The notes beneath the pieces were generated by a model that was given only the letters and a program-made list of their open reading frames with translations, did not search any database and had not been told where the DNA came from. From positions 1,798,001 through 1,862,000 of the forward strand of contig OZ241909.1 of assembly GCA_965203735.1 (NCBI GenBank): DNA of 64,000 nucleotides, written 5' to 3'. Shown in pieces: positions 9,646-19,461 of the stretch; position 1 is the stretch's first letter, and each line of letters starts with the position of its first letter. This stretch comes from Bin55 sp965203735 (GTDB taxonomy: Bacteria > Pseudomonadota > Gammaproteobacteria > Pseudomonadales > Azotimanducaceae). A program made the translations under genes and the position numbers.

Positions 9646-10578
9646 TTGTTCTCCTCGCATTCGCCCGTCTGGTGGAAATCTAGGTCAGTGAACCCCGTAC
9701 AGATACAAATGGACGCGAGTAAAGATCAATTTGCCGTAACCCGAGAATCGGTCGATGAAGCAGTTGCTTCAATTCGACTTCACGGTTTTGTGGTGCTCAA
9801 ACAAGCATTGCCGAAGCAACCGCTGGCAATAGTCCGTCGTCGAATGGACCAAGACACGAGAGAGCTACAAGACTACTGCACCTCAATTGGAGGAAATCCA
9901 CGCGAAAGAGGGCATCTGCAGCAAGGACCACCACCTCTTCGCGATTTTGTTTTCCGAGACCTCGTGATGAACCCTTTTGTCGTGAATGTTTGTGTCAAGT
10001 TGCTAGGAGAAAGTCCCACATTGACGTTCTACAACGGCAACACAAACTGTCCTCGCAGCGGAACTCAACATCTCCATATGGACAGCGCACACCGGACGCA
10101 GGATCCTGATGCCGTCGAACAGACATGGTCTGTGGTGGTCAATATTCCGCCTGGACCGATGGATATCTCAAACGGTGCCATCGAACTCTGGCCTGGATCT
10201 CATCTCGTGCGGACCCCTAATGGGAGTCGGGCAATTAGCTCCGAGCAAATGTCGCTGCGCAAGGAGAGCCATCCGCCGATTCAGCCATGCACGGAAATCG
10301 GAGATGTGTTGATCCGAGACATTAGGTTGTGGCATCGAGGTGTTCCCAACCGTTCTAATCGACCACGGCACATGATCGCATTAGTCCTTGTCGATGGGAG
10401 TTCAGAAGTTCGAGGTCGTCTGCGGTTTCAGAAGGGCTGCGAACTAGAACTTGAGGGGAATGCTGTAAATCCTAATGCAGACTACGTTGACGAAACGATC
10501 GATTACTTGATCGCACCAACTCGACGTCTGTACGACTATCAGAGACAGCAACGCAAGCTACGATCCCAGATTAGCTAG
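9646..10578 (+). CDS. Phytanoyl-CoA dioxygenase (PhyH)-family protein
   Basis: A non-haem Fe(II)/2-oxoglutarate oxygenase of the PhyH family. QHLHMDSAH supplies the iron-binding H-x-D pair (residues 144 and 146 counted from 9646), and WHRGVPNRSNRPRHM supplies the distal histidine and the arginine region for 2-oxoglutarate. The N-terminal part has the family signature DGFVVL-like LHGFVVLKQAL. The start is uncertain: TTG 9646 has GAGGAG only 3 bases upstream, GTG 9688 and ATG 9709 are also possible, and the domain would be complete from any of them. Converges with the mandelate-racemase-type gene 8 bases downstream. The substrate is unknown; family members hydroxylate varied small molecules, not only phytanoyl-CoA. 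Confidence 0.88.
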   Translation: MFSSHSPVWWKSRSVNPVQIQMDASKDQFAVTRESVDEAVASIRLHGFVVLKQALPKQPLAIVRRRMDQDTRELQDYCTSIGGNPRERGHLQQGPPPLRDFVFRDLVMNPFVVNVCVKLLGESPTLTFYNGNTNCPRSGTQHLHMDSAHRTQDPDAVEQTWSVVVNIPPGPMDISNGAIELWPGSHLVRTPNGSRAISSEQMSLRKESHPPIQPCTEIGDVLIRDIRLWHRGVPNRSNRPRHMIALVLVDGSSEVRGRLRFQKGCELELEGNAVNPNADYVDETIDYLIAPTRRLYDYQRQQRKLRSQIS

Positions 10579-10586
10579 CAGACTTT

Positions 10587-11756
10587 CTACGTCTGAAGTT
10601 CCGAAGCTAGTTTTTCTGGAACGGGTTCGATTCCCCAGCCCGGAGTATCGGGTAGATGCAAGTATCCATCCTTGTACAACGGTTCATCGCTAAAAACATG
10701 TTTGTCGTCCGGGACACGATCGATGTCCGTTTCCATGATCTTAAGGTTTGGCACGACGGCACAGAAGTGTCCTGCCATTAAGGTTGCCAAGTGTCCGTAG
10801 TAATTGTGCGGAGCTACATTCACTTGGTAAGCATCAGCTGCCGAAGCAATCTTGAGCGACTGCCATATACCAATCCACATCGCATCAATAATCGCCACGT
10901 CTAAGGCTTCCTGTTGGAAGTAGGGCAAGAATTCAACAAGCCCAGTTAAAGACTCGCACCCACTAATGGTGAAAGGGCTTTGACGGCGAATCGTAGCTAG
11001 CGCTGATGCATGCTGCGTGTCGATTTCGACCCAGAAGATGTCCAGGTCATGAAGTTTGCGCAATATCGAAAGATATCCTTCGGTACGACAGTTGTAATTG
11101 AGGTCGAGCAGAATGTCGATGTCTGGTCCAGTACCTTCCCGTAGAGCGGAGAGATACTCATGCAGGCCATTCAAGATCTCTCTGCTCGGCGTTCTTCCAT
11201 GTTCGTTTGGTGGGAAACCGAATCCGGGCGACCATCCGACCATTCCCTGAGGAGTAGCTCGAAAAATGTTGGTTTTGAGTGCATTGAATCCACTTTCCTG
11301 CACTTCTCGCCCCAATGCGACAACATCGTCGAGATTATGAATGCCCGGAGGAAAGTACTCAGGACGCGAAATTCTCCACGTTCCGCAGTGCGACCAATAG
11401 ACACGAATCTTGTCTCGAACGGCACCGCCCAATAGTTCGTAGCATGGGATGTCGAGGAGCTTTGCTTTTGCATCCAAAACTGCGTTCTCTATAGCTCCGT
11501 TGGCTCGAGGAAGAACACCTGTGGGCGATTGTCGTGTCGACGCAGCAAGGCGAGCGAAAACGCGTTCGTTCTGCATGACGTCTTGTCCGATGACTCGACC
11601 CTTTGCACTTTGAATTGCCGCTGTGACTCCGACCGATGTCCAACTCTCATCGTATTCACTCCAGCCGATGACTCCGTTCTCTAGAGTCAGCTTCACGAAG
11701 TGGTAATTTCGCCAACCTGACTTGCAGTGGAACGTCTCTAGTTCTGCGATTTTCAT
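10587..11756 (-). CDS. Enolase-superfamily enzyme (mandelate racemase/muconate lactonizing type)
   Basis: A 389-residue protein. The capping domain starts with IAELETFHCKSGWRNYHFVKLTLENG-like sequence (short form: VKLTLENGVIGWSEYD). The barrel carries the three Mg ligands in LLDLNYN (Asp), FWVEID (Glu) and SGCESL (Glu), and a catalytic-type His in VAPHNYYG. This pattern is that of acid-sugar dehydratases in the mandelate racemase subgroup, which abstract the alpha proton of a carboxylate. It is the last gene of a minus-strand run with the aminotransferase and the pyroglutamyl-peptidase-like protein, 53 bp after the latter. The exact substrate is not deducible. Confidence 0.88.
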   Translation of the reverse strand: MKIAELETFHCKSGWRNYHFVKLTLENGVIGWSEYDESWTSVGVTAAIQSAKGRVIGQDVMQNERVFARLAASTRQSPTGVLPRANGAIENAVLDAKAKLLDIPCYELLGGAVRDKIRVYWSHCGTWRISRPEYFPPGIHNLDDVVALGREVQESGFNALKTNIFRATPQGMVGWSPGFGFPPNEHGRTPSREILNGLHEYLSALREGTGPDIDILLDLNYNCRTEGYLSILRKLHDLDIFWVEIDTQHASALATIRRQSPFTISGCESLTGLVEFLPYFQQEALDVAIIDAMWIGIWQSLKIASAADAYQVNVAPHNYYGHLATLMAGHFCAVVPNLKIMETDIDRVPDDKHVFSDEPLYKDGYLHLPDTPGWGIEPVPEKLASELQT

Positions 11757-11809
11757 TTTTGGATGCCTTCAACAACTTATTGGCTTGTGATACCGCGAGG
11801 AGGACTTTT

Positions 11810-12940
11810 TTATGTGGATTCGAGTGCCGCAACAATCAGCGCGCGAGTCTGTGTTGTCATGTTACTGAGGGTTTGAGGTTCGTATTCGGAGATTCGCGGA
11901 ACGTGTAGGTGCCCTAGGGGGAATTGCCGGTTCAATTTTGCTTGAAGCAAGAGGGTTCGATAGGCGATTTCATTCGAGAGAAACCCTCCGCCCGATCCGT
12001 TAACAGCGGTTTGCATCTTGATTTCATTAAGAGAGGAAGCATCGAAGTCTCCGTTTTCCTCAGTACTCACATGTCGATTGTCCAAGACCTTCCAATCGCC
12101 TTTTGTCTTGGACATCGAACTCGCCGGCAAGCTAAATTCAAGAAACTCGGGTCCATCGGTACAGGGTACCAGCTTGTTATCTACAGGACCGATTCTTCGC
12201 CGATTGTCTGGAGCACTGGACGATCTTCGTCTTCCAGGAAATCGCTCCAGGTCGAACCGATCTCGTCCCATGCTAATGGTTAGTACTAGTCGAACGGAAC
12301 TCAAAAAAACAGGTTTGAACGAAGATTCGACGATCCCAGCGTCGAAATCGTCATACCGGACTGGAAATACTGCTACCGACACGGGGTGGCCACAAATCCT
12401 CTCTCGACAAAGTGAGAAGGCAATGACTGCCGAAGGATTCGACTGGGCGAGATTGTTGTCGAGAGCGAATGGGTCGAAGCAACTCAAGAATATCGGCTGT
12501 TTTTCTGCTTGTGCTCGGTCCGATGTGTCATTTAGGTGAATCCGACTTTCTCGTTCGAATAGTTCGCTCGCTTCTTGTATCAATTCTGGACTTGCACTCA
12601 ACCTCTTAGAAAGTGCAGTTCGAATCAATACCAGTCCCATCAGACGTGACCAGTAAAGAGATCGATCATCGACTATCAAACTCGCACTGTTCGGTGTATT
12701 GATCGACTCTAGAAGCAAAGCACGGCCAAAGCGTGCGGCAAGTTCAATTGCGTTAGCCGCCTGATCGGCGAGTGCCACATAGAGTTTGCTAAGAAGCGGA
12801 TCGAACCTGTTCGCGATATCGGGAAGTTCTTTTCTGGCAATAACGAGTCGTGATTCTTCCGTGTCTAGCGAGGAGTTGGACTCGTGCAGTATTGAATCGA
12901 GGTCCGGAGGAAGAGCGTCAGTTTTCAACTTGACGCCCAC
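11810..12940 (-). CDS. Pyroglutamyl-peptidase I-like (C15) protein with Ser in place of catalytic Cys and an N-terminal extension
   Basis: Starts at GTG 12940. Residues 149-376 match the C15 fold: PIFLSCFDPFALDNN aligns with the family start (ILVTGFEPFGG), MGRDRFDLERF holds the catalytic-type Glu at 232, GGGFLSNEIAYRT aligns with the SAGxYxCN motif, and GHLHVPRISEYE aligns with the xIHVPxLPEQ motif carrying the catalytic His (346). The nucleophile position is Ser322 (codon at 11975-11977) rather than Cys. Residues 1-146 are a mostly helical extension that normal 200-220-residue C15 enzymes lack. It lies 9 bp after the aminotransferase gene. It may be a pseudo-enzyme, a serine hydrolase variant or a regulatory protein. 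Homology is moderately firm, activity unknown. Confidence 0.7.
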   Translation of the reverse strand: MGVKLKTDALPPDLDSILHESNSSLDTEESRLVIARKELPDIANRFDPLLSKLYVALADQAANAIELAARFGRALLLESINTPNSASLIVDDRSLYWSRLMGLVLIRTALSKRLSASPELIQEASELFERESRIHLNDTSDRAQAEKQPIFLSCFDPFALDNNLAQSNPSAVIAFSLCRERICGHPVSVAVFPVRYDDFDAGIVESSFKPVFLSSVRLVLTISMGRDRFDLERFPGRRRSSSAPDNRRRIGPVDNKLVPCTDGPEFLEFSLPASSMSKTKGDWKVLDNRHVSTEENGDFDASSLNEIKMQTAVNGSGGGFLSNEIAYRTLLLQAKLNRQFPLGHLHVPRISEYEPQTLSNMTTQTRALIVAALEST

Positions 12941-12949
12941 TTGAAGGAG

Positions 12950-14131
12950 CTAGGCTGCTGTTTTCTTGCGGCTATCAAGCCAGTCTTGGATCCGATTCCA
13001 TGCTTCTTCCAGTTCATGCACAGGTTTTGCCAGACCTATCCGAACGTAGTTTCGCGTACATTCTCCGGATGCAGAACCCGGAAAAACGGAGACACCTGCT
13101 TCATCAAGCAATTGTCGAGCAAACCTATCTCCGTTCTCGTGAACGTTAACCATAACAAACATTCCGCCTGCAGGTTGTTCCGCGCTCAATCCCTCGATAG
13201 ATTGGATGCGGTCCAGTGTGTAGTTTCGCCTCTGCTTGTATTGTTCGACCATTTTTTGCACTCGTTGGGTATTGTGTTTGAGAGCATATGTAGCACCGTC
13301 TTGAATGAAAGGACTTCCGCAGAAAAATGCTCCGAGTGCAAAGTCAGCTAATCGTTCACTGAATTCAGGGCTGCTCGCTGTCCAACCGACGCGCCAACCA
13401 CTCATGGCATGGGACTTTGAGAGACTGTCCACTACAACTACGTTCTCAAGGTGTTCAACAACGTTCAGCATAGAGACGTGCCTCTCTTCAAAACAAAGTA
13501 GCGAATAGACTTCGTCTGAAATCAGCCACAGATTGCGTCTTCGGCATTCATCAGCAAGACGCTTCAAATCGTCTGCTGGCGTGACATTTCCCATTGGGTT
13601 CGAAGGCGTGTTTACGATCACCCCAACAGTACGTTCGTCGACCGCGCTTAGTAGAGCAGCTACGTCCACCTCAAACTTGGGAGCTTGCATCGCAACAGTT
13701 TTGAGTTCGACGCCTATCGTCATACAAGTTGGTTCGTAACCGATGTATTTCGGTTCGCTGGTTACTACGTTGTCACCGGGATTTGCAATGCAGCTTAGTG
13801 TTGCATGGATTGCTCCCGTGGCACCGTGGAAAACAGTGAACTGGTTAGGATGCCGTTGGAAGCCTGAGGATCGAGTCTCTAATCGGGCAAGTTCATTCTT
13901 CAATCGTTCTTCGCCAGCTGGAGACGTATAGTGAGTGCGGTGCTGTTTAATTGCTTCAATGAGTCCTACATTGATGTAGTCTGGAGTATTGAAGTCCGGG
14001 TCGCCTAGGGAGAGTGGAATGATCGATTCGCCTCGGGCAAGACGCTGCATAGCGTCAGTGTGAACTGCCCAAGCAGAGTTATCTTCGAAACTAAGACGCT
14101 GAGAGACTAAGCTAATTGGCAATTTAGACAT
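12950..14131 (-). CDS. PLP-dependent class I/II aminotransferase
   Basis: An aspartate-aminotransferase-fold enzyme of 393 residues from ATG 14131. The frame is open to 14224, but the extra 31 residues precede the usual start, and MSKLPISLVSQRL is typical. Family marks include PLSLGDPDFNTPDYI, the Asn-Pro motif in VNTPSNPMGNV, SDEVYSLLCF, the PLP lysine in DSLSKSHAMSGWRVGW and the arginine in RNYVRIGLA. It transfers an amino group between an amino acid and a 2-oxo acid in the cytoplasm. It heads a likely operon with the C15-like protein (9 bp gap) and the enolase-superfamily enzyme. Together these suggest amino acid or acid-sugar catabolism, which is inference. Confidence 0.9.
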   Translation of the reverse strand: MSKLPISLVSQRLSFEDNSAWAVHTDAMQRLARGESIIPLSLGDPDFNTPDYINVGLIEAIKQHRTHYTSPAGEERLKNELARLETRSSGFQRHPNQFTVFHGATGAIHATLSCIANPGDNVVTSEPKYIGYEPTCMTIGVELKTVAMQAPKFEVDVAALLSAVDERTVGVIVNTPSNPMGNVTPADDLKRLADECRRRNLWLISDEVYSLLCFEERHVSMLNVVEHLENVVVVDSLSKSHAMSGWRVGWTASSPEFSERLADFALGAFFCGSPFIQDGATYALKHNTQRVQKMVEQYKQRRNYTLDRIQSIEGLSAEQPAGGMFVMVNVHENGDRFARQLLDEAGVSVFPGSASGECTRNYVRIGLAKPVHELEEAWNRIQDWLDSRKKTAA

Positions 14132-14364
14132 ACTGGGTCTATCGTAAGACAAGCTGGGTTCGAAATACTCCTGATTTTCGCGAGGCAAGTGCGCCTCGGA
14201 TGGTTTTATTAAGTCGTCTCTCAATTTGGTGTTTGAGTTCCTCCCTTAATTCGATCAATTTGACCCATTAGCACCGAATAAGTTTAGATTGCAACACGAT
14301 CTTGTAGCACCACTGATTGAACTTTGATGTACTTATCCCCAGAATCGGCTCAATTGCTCTAGCT

Positions 14365-16152
14365 CTAACTCGAAGGGTTGAGGCCTGTCGTACAACCCAT
14401 CTTGACCAGATCCTCGGATCTCGACAATCCCAGAGGATCGAAAATCTCTGAGTACAACTCACATTTTGTTTGTAGATCACTGAATTCTTCATCAGCTATC
14501 AGTTCTTGCCTGATCGACTCCCATGTGACCACTTCGTCGGTCATTCGAACACCTTGGTCTGAGACTGTGTCGAACACAATGCTTGTCTTGTTGACCGTGC
14601 CCCAGCTGAGCCACTCGGGATCCTTTGAGTTTCTTCCGTTGCCGGGGTTTCCGTTGCGAGCGAAATTGGTCCAGTACGCCATCATTTGGTCTGACAGCTC
14701 GTGCTGTTGCTCGTCGTTTGGATAGATCTGCATGTTCGCCAGAAAGTCTGTGTGGCCGAAGACGAAGGCAATTTCCAATCCGTGGGCAGCTCCCAACGCG
14801 ATGCTCAAGTCGTAGAACATCACAGTCGGCTCTTCGTCCCAATCGAATCGATACGCAAACACGTTCTTGTTGCCCGCATTGGACATTTGTTCCGCAATTG
14901 AGTCGACGCCCCGAGCTTTCCACTGCAATCCGCCGTAATACACTCGTTTGCGGTAGTCGACTTTGTTCTTGAGCGAATTGAAGACGCCAAGTAACGTACG
15001 AACAAACTTCGGATCCTGGGCCATGAAAAGAGCGGGTTCGTCCCGATTTGAGCCGATCATTACGGGGATGTCAGTTGGCAGTTGTGTGGCATCCAATGGT
15101 TGCTCAGTTAGAGCGACTCCATCCGCAAATAGTGCAGGGATTCCAACCATTCCAAATGGACCGGGTTCTAAAGCAGACATCAGTTCCGGTGCACTTTTTC
15201 TACGCAGAATTTCAGCGAATAGCTTCGATTCCAGAGATTCTTGTAATTCATCTGCGTCCCCGCGACTATTTGCGCTTCCATCTCTTTCGAACCATCGGGA
15301 CACCAATTCTCTTGAACTGTTGGGATGACCGTTGTCTGCCACGTGGTCTGTAGCACTGTCTAACGGTGTCGACCGTAGGCCCCCACTTTGGATGATTGCT
15401 TTGTGAAACAGACCTTCAGCGAGCGGAGACGCCATAAGTGCCAGAACGTTTGCTCCTCCCGCCGACTCGCCAAAGATCGTTACGTTTCCTGGATCTCCTC
15501 CAAATTCATCAATGTTGTCTCGAGTCCATTCCAAGCTTCTCACAATATCCAGCAAGCCGAAATTTCCCGACTTGACTTTTGCATCGCGAATTAGCCTGGG
15601 ATGGTGGAACCATCCCAGAACGCCAAGTCGATAATTGATCGTCACTACGACCACTTTGTATCGAGCTGCAAGAATCGATCCGTTGTACGGACTACCAGAA
15701 CCAATGCTGTTACCGCCACCATGAATCCAAAGCATGACTGGAAGATCAACTGCATTAGGTGGAGACCAGACATTCAAGTAGAGGCAATCTTCGTCTCCGA
15801 CTATTGAGTCTCGGGAACCACCTTGACCTGTTGTGAGCGCTGAAGCGTATTGAACACAGTCGGAACTTGGTCTGATTGCTTTGATTCTCTCAGTAGATCT
15901 ACTTGGTCTTTGTGGTGCTTCCCAGCGCAAGTCGCCAACAGGAGGCTTGGCGTACGGAATTCCCACCCATGCCCGCGAACCGAAGTTGTCTATGAAACCA
16001 ACGACTTCCCCGGCTTCGGTGCCACGTAGAGTCACTAAACTAGGTTCAGGGTCAAGTTCCTCGATGTTGTCTTCTGGTAGCACGAAGAATAGAAACACTG
16101 CGACAACGACAACAGAGACAATGATCAAGCCCCAAGCAATTTTTGAGATCAT
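14365..16152 (-). CDS. Type B carboxylesterase (alpha/beta hydrolase) with N-terminal membrane anchor or signal
   Basis: Residues 5-26 form a strong hydrophobic segment followed by an acidic stretch, indicating export or anchoring in the inner membrane facing the periplasm. The catalytic domain is type B carboxylesterase: GIPYAKPPVGDLRW, EDCLYLNVWSP (121-131), IHGGG oxyanion loop, and the nucleophile in FGESAGGANV (Ser230). AAHGLEIAFVFGH supplies the candidate histidine, and the length (595) is normal. It hydrolyses carboxylic esters. It is downstream of the TonB-dependent receptor gene on the same strand with a 214-bp gap, so a functional link (uptake and ester cleavage of a substrate) is possible but not shown. 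Confidence 0.92.
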   Translation of the reverse strand: MISKIAWGLIIVSVVVVAVFLFFVLPEDNIEELDPEPSLVTLRGTEAGEVVGFIDNFGSRAWVGIPYAKPPVGDLRWEAPQRPSRSTERIKAIRPSSDCVQYASALTTGQGGSRDSIVGDEDCLYLNVWSPPNAVDLPVMLWIHGGGNSIGSGSPYNGSILAARYKVVVVTINYRLGVLGWFHHPRLIRDAKVKSGNFGLLDIVRSLEWTRDNIDEFGGDPGNVTIFGESAGGANVLALMASPLAEGLFHKAIIQSGGLRSTPLDSATDHVADNGHPNSSRELVSRWFERDGSANSRGDADELQESLESKLFAEILRRKSAPELMSALEPGPFGMVGIPALFADGVALTEQPLDATQLPTDIPVMIGSNRDEPALFMAQDPKFVRTLLGVFNSLKNKVDYRKRVYYGGLQWKARGVDSIAEQMSNAGNKNVFAYRFDWDEEPTVMFYDLSIALGAAHGLEIAFVFGHTDFLANMQIYPNDEQQHELSDQMMAYWTNFARNGNPGNGRNSKDPEWLSWGTVNKTSIVFDTVSDQGVRMTDEVVTWESIRQELIADEEFSDLQTKCELYSEIFDPLGLSRSEDLVKMGCTTGLNPSS

Positions 16153-16366
16153 GCAAGCAGAACTAGGTGTACTGTTAAATGGATGGTGCTACACAAGATT
16201 TTAGTTCTCTGTTAGCGAACTGAAGCACTTCGTGCCCCTCGCGTGATACTTGCCTTATAGCAGGGACCTGAAGCTCCAAAATAGGTGCAGAACCTTTGCT
16301 GCCATCCTCAAAATGCAACCCTCGGTCAGAACTTCATTGAGATTGACTAGACGAAAGCAAAGAGAG

Positions 16367-19231
16367 TCAATTGCTACGGTACCTTACTGTTAATGAGTAG
16401 TAAGGTCCCTGCCATGGAACGAGGGAGTCGGAACGCACTATCCGACCACAACACGCCTCAAACTGGGCTGTATCTGGAACGGCATCAAATGCGTTGACTA
16501 CGCTCAAAGTAGCACTGTAGTTGCGGGTAAACGGCAGTTCGAATCGCATATCCCATTGCCACTTCGCCTCAAATTCCTGAATTGTTGTAAGAGAACTGTT
16601 GCTTGCGTTTTTGTGAGAACCAAATCTGTTTGCTCGAACCATCACTCTGATCCCGTTGCTTAGCAGGTGATTCAACGAGAAAACGCCGCGATACTGGGGC
16701 CAAGTGTGTTCAAAGTCAAAAAGACCCTCTGCATTTACGAGCAGAAACGTAGATCCATCGGATCTTGTTTGAGGGTCCTGGTCTGTGATTTCGATCTTGT
16801 TCCAATTTAATGCACTAGAAACGCGGGTCGCTCCCAGTCTTGTTGCGAACTCATACTCTCCAACTAGTTCAATACCCATTGATCTGGTTGCCAATGCGTT
16901 GGAGAAGTAAATGACTTGCGCAATTGAATTAGCCTCTGCAACTCCCAAAGCACGAAGATCCCTGAGCGCGACATCGTCGACAAGAAACGGCGAAGTCAGA
17001 GTGAGTCTATCTTTGAGATCAACTATATACCCATCCAGTGTTATGTGCCATTGACTGCTTGAAATTGGTGCAATTCCAAGAAGGGATTGCGGTCCTCGTC
17101 CTGAAGTCGAAGCAATGATGAGTCCCGCAGTGAAATGTCGTGAACGTTCTGGATCTAGTGGTTGTGCTCCAAAATACTCTGAAACAGGATGGTTTGTCGG
17201 AAAAATTCCTTCTGCGACAGGATTTCCATCTGCATTGATCCGTGTGCTCACGCTGATGGTTGAAATCTGACCGATAGTGGGTGCTCTGAAGCCCGTGCTC
17301 AGTGAGGATCTAAAGGCCGTTAGATCGGAGAGGTCATACTTAGCTGCAAATTTGGCGGTAGTTACAAAACCATAAGCACCAGCGTCTTCGAGTCTGAGTG
17401 CGAAATCTGTTGTCAACTGCGGATGTGGCGTCGATGCCAGATCCAAGTAAAGAGCGAAACCACTCCTAGAACGATCCGCAGAGTATCTCGGAGAGTACCC
17501 CGGAAATCCATTGGAGCCCACTGACATGACGTTATAGATGGGGTCTCCTGCGATACAGTTCCCCCCTGGATGTGCGAAGACACTTGGGTCCGACGCAATG
17601 AGTTCCTCATGGCCAGCAAGCCTACAACCCGACGTGACCAAGTCGTCGTTTGGATCGGCATCCACCTCTTGTTGCGTAATGTCCCAGTTGAATGGATCCA
17701 ATCGAGCAAATGTGCCTGCCGAGTAGGATGCTTCGTCTCCAGCAAGTATTTCGTATGAGTCGTTGCGATATTCGAACCCAAATGCGACGAAAATTGGCTG
17801 TGCGTACAAATCGTTCCATATCCATGCGAAGTCTCCGTTGACCGCCATTTCTGTGGAGACCAACTCGCCGGGTCGGAAGTGTGTCGGCGAACTTGGTCCC
17901 ATCGACGGATTCCAAGTGTTTTCCAACTCGTAAGCCATTGCGCTTCGGCCATATCTCGTGCTGACATCCCAAGTGAGGAGTTCGTTGGAATCTTGTCTTA
18001 TGCCGAAGACCCAAGATGCATCGCTGACATTGCCGGTAAATCTTGGGGTGAATCCGCCAGGAAAACGATCACGCGGGTTGTAAATCGATCCATCTGCTAG
18101 ACGAATGGGATTCAGTTGACCTACTCCCGGTCGACGGTAGAAGAAAGATCCACTGCTTTCGCTGTCGCGCAACGTCCCAAAACCGTACAGGTGTGCACCT
18201 TGAAGAGCGTCAATTTCAACGGGCAGTGAAAAATTTGCCACAAGTTTGAAGTCTTCTCGACTCGGTTCTCCCCAGACTTGCTCAGGTATGGGGAGGTTTT
18301 CCTTGTATTTTGGCGTGAGATCGTCTGGCAGACCGTCTGCGCCCCAGACCAAACTTAGCAACCTGCCGTATGAGTCTCGAATCTCCGTCAGTGAATCGGG
18401 ACCAAATCGATCCAAAACGCCGTCTCCATCAGTATCGATAGCAACTTCAGCACTTTGCTGAGGCGTCAATCCACTGCCACCTCCCACTGCTAGGTCATAT
18501 CTCTTTCCACGAGAAGTTCCTCTTGAATCACTGAATTCACCCGACAACGTTAGAAATCCATTTAGAAAATCGACTCCTGCGTTTCCCGCAAATCGAACGT
18601 CTCCCCCTCCTTGCGTGTACTCACCAGCCGAGGCGACAAATGAAGTCGTATTGACTTCTTCCCTGAGGTTAAAGTTGATTACTCCGGCTATTGCATCGGA
18701 TCCATACAGTGCGCTAGCACCGTCCTGTAAGACTTCAATCGACTTTAGTGCAGAGGCTGGAATACCAGCGATATCAGGACCATGCGTACCACTCCCTCCT
18801 GGCCGTACAAGCGCACCTTTGTGACGGCGTTTGCCATTGACTAACACCAACACCTTGTCCGAATCCAGCCCTCGTACGAAAGGAGGACGCATAAAGGATG
18901 CCCCATCCGAAATGGGTTCCCGCGATACATTGAAGGAAGGCACCAGGCGTTGTACCACGTCGACCAAATCCGTTGCGGTCGCGACACTCTCGACATCTTC
19001 CTCAGACAAGAATTGAACCGGCACAGTGCTGTCTAGCGTTGTTCTGCTCGAAACGCGAGTTCCGACTGTAATGATTTCCTCATCGATGGTGACTACGGTT
19101 GATTCGGTTGACTCGGGTTCTTCTGCGAATCCGATGCTTGGAGCACAAGCAAGAGTGAGCAGAGCAGCGAGAGCGACTAGTTTCTTGATATCGATTGGGC
19201 AAGTTTGAAGCAGGTATTGAGTCAATGTCAT
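16367..19231 (-). CDS. TonB-dependent outer-membrane receptor
   Basis: A 954-residue outer-membrane receptor. A signal peptide (hydrophobic run KKLVALAALLTLACAPSIGFA) is followed by EEIITVGTRVSSRT, the TonB-box-like/plug start. The plug shows PPFVRGLDSDKVLVLVNGKRRH and IEVLQDGASALYGSDAIAGVINF, both classic plug motifs. The large beta-barrel follows, and the protein ends SLTVRYRSN with an aromatic in the third last turn, as barrel proteins do. It imports a ligand too large for porins, powered by TonB. The ligand is not deducible; siderophore, vitamin or glycan fragments are all possible. Divergent from the Rieske genes, sharing a 230-bp intergenic region. Confidence 0.95.
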   Translation of the reverse strand: MTLTQYLLQTCPIDIKKLVALAALLTLACAPSIGFAEEPESTESTVVTIDEEIITVGTRVSSRTTLDSTVPVQFLSEEDVESVATATDLVDVVQRLVPSFNVSREPISDGASFMRPPFVRGLDSDKVLVLVNGKRRHKGALVRPGGSGTHGPDIAGIPASALKSIEVLQDGASALYGSDAIAGVINFNLREEVNTTSFVASAGEYTQGGGDVRFAGNAGVDFLNGFLTLSGEFSDSRGTSRGKRYDLAVGGGSGLTPQQSAEVAIDTDGDGVLDRFGPDSLTEIRDSYGRLLSLVWGADGLPDDLTPKYKENLPIPEQVWGEPSREDFKLVANFSLPVEIDALQGAHLYGFGTLRDSESSGSFFYRRPGVGQLNPIRLADGSIYNPRDRFPGGFTPRFTGNVSDASWVFGIRQDSNELLTWDVSTRYGRSAMAYELENTWNPSMGPSSPTHFRPGELVSTEMAVNGDFAWIWNDLYAQPIFVAFGFEYRNDSYEILAGDEASYSAGTFARLDPFNWDITQQEVDADPNDDLVTSGCRLAGHEELIASDPSVFAHPGGNCIAGDPIYNVMSVGSNGFPGYSPRYSADRSRSGFALYLDLASTPHPQLTTDFALRLEDAGAYGFVTTAKFAAKYDLSDLTAFRSSLSTGFRAPTIGQISTISVSTRINADGNPVAEGIFPTNHPVSEYFGAQPLDPERSRHFTAGLIIASTSGRGPQSLLGIAPISSSQWHITLDGYIVDLKDRLTLTSPFLVDDVALRDLRALGVAEANSIAQVIYFSNALATRSMGIELVGEYEFATRLGATRVSSALNWNKIEITDQDPQTRSDGSTFLLVNAEGLFDFEHTWPQYRGVFSLNHLLSNGIRVMVRANRFGSHKNASNSSLTTIQEFEAKWQWDMRFELPFTRNYSATLSVVNAFDAVPDTAQFEACCGRIVRSDSLVPWQGPYYSLTVRYRSN

Positions 19232-19461
19232 CCTCTGTTTAGTGGTGAGAGTAGAGCGTCAGTCGAACCGAGTCGTTCGCATTTTCTAACAAATTGTATC
19301 GACGCCGGCAAGACTGGTTCTATCGAAGATTTTGGGCTCTTGTCGGGACAATCTGACATCGATTGGCGTATCTGATTCAAGTGTTGGAGCACGGTTCACC
19401 AGCCGTCTCTTCGCGTTGGGCATGTAATAAGATATTGCAAAACACCAACTTAAGGACCCTC

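Noticed and set aside
17413..17967. 184-codon minus-strand frame inside the TonB-dependent receptor gene
   Set aside because: It overlaps the receptor gene on the same strand in another frame, and has no start signal or recognisable motif; the receptor explains the sequence.
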